Source of the DNA: DAORHV01 sp964458645
GTDB taxonomy: Bacteria > Patescibacteriota > Gracilibacteria > Peribacterales > Peribacteraceae
Direction: 5' to 3'
Assembly: GCA_964458645.1 (NCBI GenBank)
Contig: CAYWJU010000025.1
Location: 1-10,132 of the forward strand
DNA length: 10,132 bases
Shown: piece by piece, positions 6,779 through 10,132 of the stretch
Numbering within the stretch: position 1 is the stretch's first letter
Layout of the letters: the number at the start of each line of letters is the position of its first letter
Notes under the pieces: generated by a model
What the model was told of the DNA's origin: nothing
Seen by the model: only the letters and a program-made list of their open reading frames with translations
Databases searched by the model: none
Program-made: the position numbers and the translations under genes

Positions 6779-8305
6779 TCATAAAAACTTCTGCGCTAGC
6801 AACTCATATCCAGCCCTTGTTCGCTTCTTCAACTGCTCTATCTCTAGCTGTACAGCCGTTTTGCGAACAACATTCACGCTCTCAGGAGCCTTCAACACCT
6901 GCGGCAATAATGCGGCGGCGTCCTCAAGGTCATCATGATTCCCTCTACCACGCCCATAGGAAATTAATCTGTCCACCAAATGGTTCACGCCATCGCCATT
7001 CTTGCGGAAAAATACGTTCCCATTCTTGATCTCGGTAATTAGCTTCTTGATCCTGATCGCCTTAGCGTCTTTCTCGTTCCCGCCCATTGTCCCAACGATC
7101 TCGAACGGGAGCCCCTCTTCCTTCGCCTTCAAATCCAGCCATTCTTTGATAACCATCTGGAAACCACGCCTCTCAATCCCCACCGCCCCGACTTTGTAAT
7201 GCTTCCCAAGGTCAATCAACATCCTCGCAAGGTCAAACGGGTTACTCTTCCTGGTTTCTTTACACTCCCAAATCAGCGTCTTGCCACCGGAGGTGATCGA
7301 GGCAACGACAATACCAGAAGCATCAGACCCTCTTCCCTCGGAAATGGCCGGGTCACACGAGATCCCAAAGAACATCGGGATCTTTTCTACTTCGCTATCG
7401 TCAAAATACTGAATGTCCCCGTAGTTCAAATGCCCCTCTTCGAGGTTCACTGGAAGGTTCATATACTCAAGATAGAACCCCTCAAGGTCCCCAGCGGCCT
7501 CATAAGCCGCCCTAGTCTTTCTAATCCATTCCAGAGGGTACATCTCAGGCCACAACGGCTGGCCCTCTTCATCGATAATGCTATAAAACTTCACATACCA
7601 CTCAGGTAACTTCGATACCAACGACGCCAGCGAATACGGGCCTACCATCGTCGCCAGCATAAAAGCCCTACCCCATCTCGGGTCCAGTGTAGGCAAGGCT
7701 TCTCTCAACAGCCATTGTAGGTGTCTCTTCCCAATCTCCGGATCTTCCGCTTCGTCTTTTTTCGTAAGGTCATCCAAGAACATCTTGGAAACCCTAGAGG
7801 TGCCAGCCAACACACCTCTCAACGCCGACCCTACGCCCCTAGCCTGTACACGGCATTGGATCCTCAACGATTGGTTCAATATGTCAAACTTCTCTTTCCC
7901 CCAGTTTCCATCGCCCTTCATCGTCCCGAAAAACGATTTTATCTTCTCATTAGACTCCAACTCCCTTCTGATCGTGTCCGTCCTGTCAACCGCTTCAGGC
8001 TCTGTCTTACACCCAATCAGGATGTTCCCCTTGTTGGTACACACAGGGTCAAACAAAACGCTATGAGATCCAAGACCGTTGATGGTCAAAACTGTCTTCC
8101 CTACACCACGAGGAGCCAAAAACTCAACAAGCCTCAGAGGACTCTTATAAGCGGCGAAAACATCGTGGTGAAATGAACACCAAGGCAAGCTAAATGCCTC
8201 ATCCAGGAATGTCTTACAATACACATCCGGGCCATCTCGCCATGTGGCATAAGCCGCTAACCAGGAATTGTCAGTTTGGCTTAAACTCGCATTTACACTA
8301 CTCAT
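6779..8305 (-). CDS. terL: Terminase large subunit (packaging ATPase and nuclease)
   Basis: This motor protein pumps DNA through the portal and cuts the concatemer. The frame opens further upstream, but I choose ATG at 8305 (508 residues, MSSVNASLSQ) because it overlaps the previous stop as ATGA and has GAGAGG about 9 bases before it. Residues counted from that start: a Walker A motif APRGVGKT at 64-71; a Walker B-like KMFLDDL at 174-180, with DD in place of the more common DE; and a nuclease domain of RNase H type with acidic positions in CDPAISEGRGSDASG (D318), GIERRG (E378) and NHDDLEDAA (D458, D459, D462). The length is normal for the family (P22 gp2 is 499). It is followed by the internal promoter. 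The family call is firm from the motifs. Whether packaging is headful or cos-type cannot be read from sequence. Confidence 0.95.
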   Translation of the reverse strand: MSSVNASLSQTDNSWLAAYATWRDGPDVYCKTFLDEAFSLPWCSFHHDVFAAYKSPLRLVEFLAPRGVGKTVLTINGLGSHSVLFDPVCTNKGNILIGCKTEPEAVDRTDTIRRELESNEKIKSFFGTMKGDGNWGKEKFDILNQSLRIQCRVQARGVGSALRGVLAGTSRVSKMFLDDLTKKDEAEDPEIGKRHLQWLLREALPTLDPRWGRAFMLATMVGPYSLASLVSKLPEWYVKFYSIIDEEGQPLWPEMYPLEWIRKTRAAYEAAGDLEGFYLEYMNLPVNLEEGHLNYGDIQYFDDSEVEKIPMFFGISCDPAISEGRGSDASGIVVASITSGGKTLIWECKETRKSNPFDLARMLIDLGKHYKVGAVGIERRGFQMVIKEWLDLKAKEEGLPFEIVGTMGGNEKDAKAIRIKKLITEIKNGNVFFRKNGDGVNHLVDRLISYGRGRGNHDDLEDAAALLPQVLKAPESVNVVRKTAVQLEIEQLKKRTRAGYELLAQKFL

Positions 8306-8967
8306 TTTATCGGACCTCTCTCTTTGTTGGAAACCTTCAAAACGGCGTTCCCTTCTTTGTCCAGAGTGTTCCCAAGAAACATCTCTGTACTCAAAGCCCT
8401 TCTGCGAACAAAGTCCCCATCGGTACAATCCCTGTTCTCAAGGGTAAGAACCTCCCCCTCTATCGGAGCTTCAAATACCTCACTCGCCTCTTCCCTAACC
8501 CTTCCCCTCAACGCTTGATTGACCTGGATTATCAACGTTCCTATCTGTACCGGCTTCCCTACATCCGCTTGCCCCTTCTGGCCCAATATCTCATGCCTCA
8601 CAAACTGAATCATCTGCGGATTCTCTGAACGCATACCCTTCATAACCGCCGATTTATCCATCAACTTCACTAAAACTTCAGTTCTCTTATCCTCTTCAGC
8701 CGCTATAACAGGCCGAAACGAACTCAACAACTCCCTCGTCTCCCTCTCTGGTACATGAAAATCCCGGTAAATCCGCTTGTAATCCACCGGCTCACCAGCC
8801 CTAGCATAGAGGCAAAGAGCCTTAACCACCCTGTCTCTATCGTCTAAGTCTGTCTTTAACCTACCAGAAACCAGGTAACGATATGACTTCTCATCAAACT
8901 CATTAAGCTCCGCTATCCTGGCTAATAACCGATCCTCTTCCTGACTACTGTCAACTCTTTTCTTCAT
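8302..8967 (-). CDS. Probable terminase small subunit
   Basis: This 221-residue protein lies directly before the large terminase and overlaps it by 4 bases (ATGA), the standard place for the subunit that recognises phage DNA and starts packaging. Residues 44-88 (DRDRVVKALCLYARAGEPVD then YKRIYRDFHVPERETRELL) look like a helix-turn-helix DNA-binding unit. Residues 93-135 are helical (KRTEVLVKLMDKSAVMKGMR) and resemble the central oligomerisation part of small terminases. A beta-prone segment QIGTLIIQVNQAL (141-153) and a charged tail complete it. P22 gp3 is 162 residues, so this one is longer. The ATG at 8967 has only TAGG touching it and no well-spaced ribosome site. An in-frame stop 5 codons upstream excludes an extension, so initiation may be weak. 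The call depends mostly on position and the DNA-binding-like segment. Confidence 0.75.
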   Translation of the reverse strand: MKKRVDSSQEEDRLLARIAELNEFDEKSYRYLVSGRLKTDLDDRDRVVKALCLYARAGEPVDYKRIYRDFHVPERETRELLSSFRPVIAAEEDKRTEVLVKLMDKSAVMKGMRSENPQMIQFVRHEILGQKGQADVGKPVQIGTLIIQVNQALRGRVREEASEVFEAPIEGEVLTLENRDCTDGDFVRRRALSTEMFLGNTLDKEGNAVLKVSNKERGPIK

Positions 8968-9025
8968 CCTACAAGGATTCTACCGGATTCCAGGTAACAA
9001 AGCAAACTCCAAAAGACCAAACGGC

Positions 9026-9064
9026 TTTTTCTTTTTCTCTTGTGTTATTTCTCTTTTTCTTTTT
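9026..9064. repeat. Perfect homopyrimidine mirror repeat (H-DNA motif)
   Basis: On the plus strand TTTTTCTTTTTCTCTT (9026-9041) is followed by a 7-base spacer GTGTTAT and then the exact mirror image TTCTCTTTTTCTTTTT (9049-9064). A 16-base perfect mirror arm made only of pyrimidines is the classic requirement for an intramolecular triplex. On the minus strand it would give a purine-rich, unstructured leader for the terminase message. Confidence 0.85.
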
Positions 9065-9093
9065 TTATAGTTAAGTTTAAATGATCTTTTATA

Positions 9094-9139
9094 ATGAATA
9101 CATAATTAAAAAGCTTTTAATCTTTTAAAATGTATTCAT
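9094..9139. repeat. AT-rich nested inverted repeat
   Basis: ATGAATACAT (9094-9103) is repeated inverted as ATGTATTCAT (9130-9139), a perfect 10+10. Between them lies ATTAAAAAGCTTTTAAT (9105-9121), a 16-base palindrome with one extra A, and then TTTTAAAA (9123-9130). The block is almost entirely A and T and could extrude as a cruciform or melt easily. It may be an unwinding element or a regulator site. Confidence 0.8.
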
Positions 9140-9149
9140 CATAAGTTCT

Positions 9150-9161
9150 AGTTAATTAACT
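9150..9161. promoter_or_regulatory. Perfect 12-base palindrome
   Basis: AGTTAATTAACT reads identically on both strands. It lies between the AT-rich inverted repeat and the DnaA-box-like cluster, where an operator or a protein-bending site would be placed. No known operator is recognised. Confidence 0.5.
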
Positions 9162-9166
9162 CTTCT

Positions 9167-9239
9167 TTATCCCCATTAATGCTCACTAACATTTCCACAA
9201 AAACCACCAGATATCCACAAATCCACAGAGTTATTAACA
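9167..9239 (+). promoter_or_regulatory. Cluster of five DnaA-box-like 9-mers
   Basis: Compared with the E. coli consensus TTATNCACA, the plus strand has TTATCCCCA (9167-9175, 8 of 9), ATTTCCACA (9191-9199, 7 of 9), ATATCCACA (9211-9219, 8 of 9), AAATCCACA (9219-9227, 7 of 9) and TTATTAACA (9231-9239, 8 of 9). All five have the same orientation within 73 bases and adjoin the AT-rich block at 9060-9160. DnaA boxes beside an AT-rich unwinding element are the hallmark of bacterial and many plasmid origins. None of the five is a perfect match, so binding is inferred. Confidence 0.55.
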
Positions 9240-9311
9240 ATCTATCACTCTGTATGCTTTTAAAAAAAAGCGTGTCATTCATCCGATTCGAGACTCAGGG
9301 AATACGAAACA

Positions 9312-9325
9312 GGGTAAATGTACCC
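9312..9325. promoter_or_regulatory. Short inverted repeat GGGTA/TACCC
   Basis: GGGTAAATGTACCC is a 5+5 inverted repeat with a 4-base centre. The direct repeat CCGGAAAA follows at 9352-9359 and 9373-9380. These may be small operator half-sites in the control region; no binding protein is suggested. Confidence 0.35.
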
Positions 9326-9384
9326 AGACTAAAAACAAATCGCTCCACGGACCGGAAAACCCATATTTTTGGCCGGAAAAACTT

Positions 9385-9422
9385 GGGATGCAATATGTCA
9401 TCCCCCCCGCCCCCGGCGGGGG
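9385..9422. repeat. Two adjoining inverted repeats, the second very GC-rich
   Basis: GGGATG (9385-9390) and CATCCC (9399-9404) pair around an 8-base loop. Immediately after, CCCCCGCC (9404-9411) and GGCGGGGG (9415-9422) pair perfectly around CCC. The two stems share base 9404. No U-run follows on either strand, so they are not typical terminators. They form a sharp GC island inside an AT-rich region and could be a DNA hairpin used in replication or packaging initiation, or a structured RNA. Confidence 0.7.
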
Positions 9423-9523
9423 CATTGGGCTCAAACCGTCCGAGACAGGGAGCCGCTGAAAAAGTTCTAAAACTTGAGTCATTGAGACTAAGATAATAAA
9501 GGCCGAAAGCAGACAGAAGAAAG

Positions 9524-9537
9524 CCGATCTCCATCGG
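9524..9537. repeat. Small hairpin CCGAT/ATCGG and flanking direct repeat
   Basis: CCGAT (9524-9528) and ATCGG (9533-9537) pair around CTCC. The octamer AACCGTCC occurs at 9434-9441 and again at 9542-9549, just after this hairpin. The stretch 9423-9620 otherwise holds no gene that I can support. Confidence 0.4.
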
Positions 9538-9624
9538 TCTGAACCGTCCAGGACTCTCCTCTCCATGGTCGGTTGGGGTAGGGTGAGGTGTTTCCCCTTT
9601 CTTCTGTTATGTTAACTCTAATGG

Positions 9625-9867
9625 TTGGCATGGTTTTTGAATGTAAGTTTTGAAAACTCGTCAAAGGTGTCGAATTTTTCTTTGGCATGAAAGTTTATCT
9701 AAGGATTCTTTGGCATGAAATTTGATAGTAAGTTTTACTTGCTCTTTGGCATGGTTTTTGAATGGGGGTTTCGTTTGGCATGAAACTTGATTGTGAGATA
9801 CCTGCTAAAACTTCCTATCAATTCTCATGCCAACAAAAATAAGTGGTTTTTCCCCTGCTTCATGCCG
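9625..9867. repeat. Iteron-like array of TTGGCATG repeats
   Basis: TTGGCATG occurs in direct orientation at 9625-9632, 9682-9689, 9710-9717, 9746-9753 and 9775-9782, inverted as CATGCCAA at 9826-9833, and degenerate inverted (CATGCCG) at 9861-9867. Similarity extends beyond the core: most copies continue with four A/T-rich bases, then TTGAT or TTGAA, and some continue with GTAAGTTTT, for a unit of about 27-29 bases. Copies 1 and 4 share 19 identical bases (TTGGCATGGTTTTTGAATG). Starts of direct copies are 57, 28, 36 and 29 bases apart. Such arrays next to an AT-rich run are typical of initiator-binding iterons, or of repressor operators upstream of an early promoter. Confidence 0.85.
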
Positions 9868-9956
9868 TAATATTTATTGACACACCTGTTAAAATACTCT
9901 CGTAAAGCCTTTTGTATCCACGCTCTATGAAATAATTAAAATATTTTTAAAAAACT
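9868..9956. other. AT-rich run between iteron-like array and promoter
   Basis: The sequence after the last repeat is AT-rich, most strongly at 9929-9954 where it is nearly pure A and T (AATAATTAAAATATTTTTAA). It could be a DNA unwinding element for the array, an UP element for the promoter that follows, or both. A lone TTGACA at 9877-9882 has no suitable -10 box at normal spacing. Confidence 0.5.
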
Positions 9957-9958
9957 GC

Positions 9959-9987
9959 TTGACATACTTCTAAAACAGGAATATGAT
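9959..9987 (+). promoter_or_regulatory. Near-consensus sigma70 promoter, plus strand
   Basis: TTGACA (9959-9964), exactly 17 bases, then TATGAT (9982-9987), 5 of 6 to TATAAT. An A/T tract right upstream would serve as an UP element. Transcription would start near 9994, giving a leader of about 36 bases to the ATG at 10030. GTGTT (9992-9996) and AACAC (10007-10011) near the start could form a small hairpin. The iteron-like array ends about 90 bases upstream, so control by a protein bound there is plausible. Confidence 0.8.
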
Positions 9988-10029
9988 AGTAGTGTTGAGG
10001 GCGGAAAACACGGCCCGATGGAGAGAGAT

Positions 10030-10132
10030 ATGACGGTAAAAGGAGTCAGGTACATGAAGACTGGTGCTGAAAAAGTGGAGTACCTGAAGGTATTCTCTGA
10101 AGCGGCTGGTTTCGGGGAAACATCCTACTGGT
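10030..10132 (+). CDS. 5' end of an unrecognised plus-strand gene
   Basis: A frame opens with ATG at 10030 and runs to the right edge without a stop, so only about 34 codons are seen: MTVKGVRYMKTGAEKVEYLK, then VFSEAAGFGETSYW. GGAG 6 bases upstream supports this start. An ATG at 10018 in the same frame lacks a ribosome site, and one at 10054 also has a good site (AAAGGAG, 8 bases spacing), so the true start is one of the latter two. It is the first gene after the strong plus-strand promoter and the repeat array, transcribed away from the late genes, which suits an early gene: an initiator, a repressor or another control protein. The visible residues match no family I know. Confidence 0.62.
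   Translation, partial: MTVKGVRYMKTGAEKVEYLKVFSEAAGFGETSYW

Larger units (their letters stand above)
8968..10029. other. Divergent non-coding control region, putative replication origin
   Basis: About 1.06 kb between the minus-strand late operon and the plus-strand gene at the right edge contains no convincing coding sequence. The open frames of 66-105 codons that cross it overlap one another in several frames, lack ribosome sites and run through repeats. Instead it is filled with direct repeats, palindromes, DnaA-box-like 9-mers, AT-rich runs and a promoter, each listed separately. I see no confident sigma70 promoter for the terminase operon here, though it must start somewhere in or upstream of this region. 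Confidence 0.6.

Noticed and set aside
8306..8428. 41-residue N-terminal extension of the large terminase frame starting at 8428
   Set aside because: It overlaps the small terminase gene by over 120 bases and has basic, unpatterned sequence. The ATG at 8305 has an ATGA overlap and a ribosome site.
9071..9095. TATAAT at 9090-9095 as a plus-strand promoter
   Set aside because: The -10 is perfect, but no credible -35 lies 16-18 bases upstream. The hexamer is expected by chance in such AT-rich DNA, and no gene follows.
9251..9278. Minus-strand ATGACA at 9278-9273 as a -35 for the terminase operon
   Set aside because: The -10 candidate at 17-18 bases (ATACAG or TACAGA) is poor, and it would leave a leader of about 280 bases.
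9280..9300. GATTCGAGACTC resembling a tRNA T-arm
   Set aside because: No acceptor, D or anticodon stems can be drawn around it, so it is not a tRNA.
9404..9422. GC-rich stem as a rho-independent terminator
   Set aside because: No T-run follows the stem on either strand.
9179..9496. Plus-strand frame of 105 codons from 9179
   Set aside because: It begins among the DnaA-box-like repeats, has no ribosome site and includes a proline run produced by the C-rich hairpin.
9279..9566. Minus-strand frame of 95 codons with a hydrophobic stretch, and an overlapping 79-codon frame
   Set aside because: No Shine-Dalgarno site. Two frames and a plus-strand frame overlap in the same place, and they run through the GC-rich hairpins and proline/glycine runs.
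9488..9688. Minus-strand frame of 66 codons
   Set aside because: It runs through the repeat array, with no ribosome site and no recognisable features.
9625..9867. TTGGCATG array as a CRISPR array
   Set aside because: Repeat units are degenerate after the core, spacing is irregular (28-57 bases), one copy is inverted, there are no unique equal-length spacers and no cas genes are in view.

Overview
The window looks like part of a tailed double-stranded DNA phage or prophage. It carries the packaging and head-assembly genes of a virus whose gene order matches P22-like podoviruses, plus a roughly 1 kb non-coding control region and the first codons of a divergent gene. No tRNA, rRNA, integrase, CRISPR array or insertion sequence was seen. 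The host cannot be named. Purine-rich Shine-Dalgarno sites and sigma70-type promoters show that it is bacterial, and base composition is moderate except in the AT-rich control region.

Right to left on the minus strand (positions 8967 to 1) runs one tightly packed late operon: probable small terminase (8302-8967), large terminase (6779-8305), a small single-membrane-span protein (6475-6726), portal (4271-6478), scaffold (3255-4271), major capsid protein (2014-3231), two small unrecognised proteins (1619-1954 and 1185-1616), a probable head-tail adaptor (517-1188), and a tail or head-completion protein cut by the left edge (1-517). Five of the junctions overlap by 1-4 bases (ATGA, TTGA, GTGA or TAATG), and two genes start with GTG or TTG, so translation is probably coupled. 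A strong internal sigma70-like promoter lies between large terminase and the membrane protein. It carries an inverted repeat over its -35 box and could drive the portal-to-tail genes separately. Together the products translocate DNA (terminases), form the entry vertex (portal), build the shell (scaffold, capsid) and close the head (adaptor and next gene).

Between 8968 and 10029 I find no convincing gene. This stretch is dense in structure. From left to right it holds a homopyrimidine mirror repeat (9026-9064), AT-rich palindromes (9094-9161), five DnaA-box-like 9-mers in one orientation (9167-9239), a GC-rich pair of hairpins (9385-9422), five direct and one inverted copy of a roughly 28-base repeat beginning TTGGCATG plus a degenerate seventh (9625-9867), another AT-rich run, and a near-consensus plus-strand sigma70 promoter (9959-9987). 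That promoter reads into a plus-strand gene starting near 10030 that is cut by the right edge. The most notable hypothesis is that this is a replication origin and control region combining a DnaA/AT-rich module with an iteron-like module, placed between divergent late and probable early transcription units.
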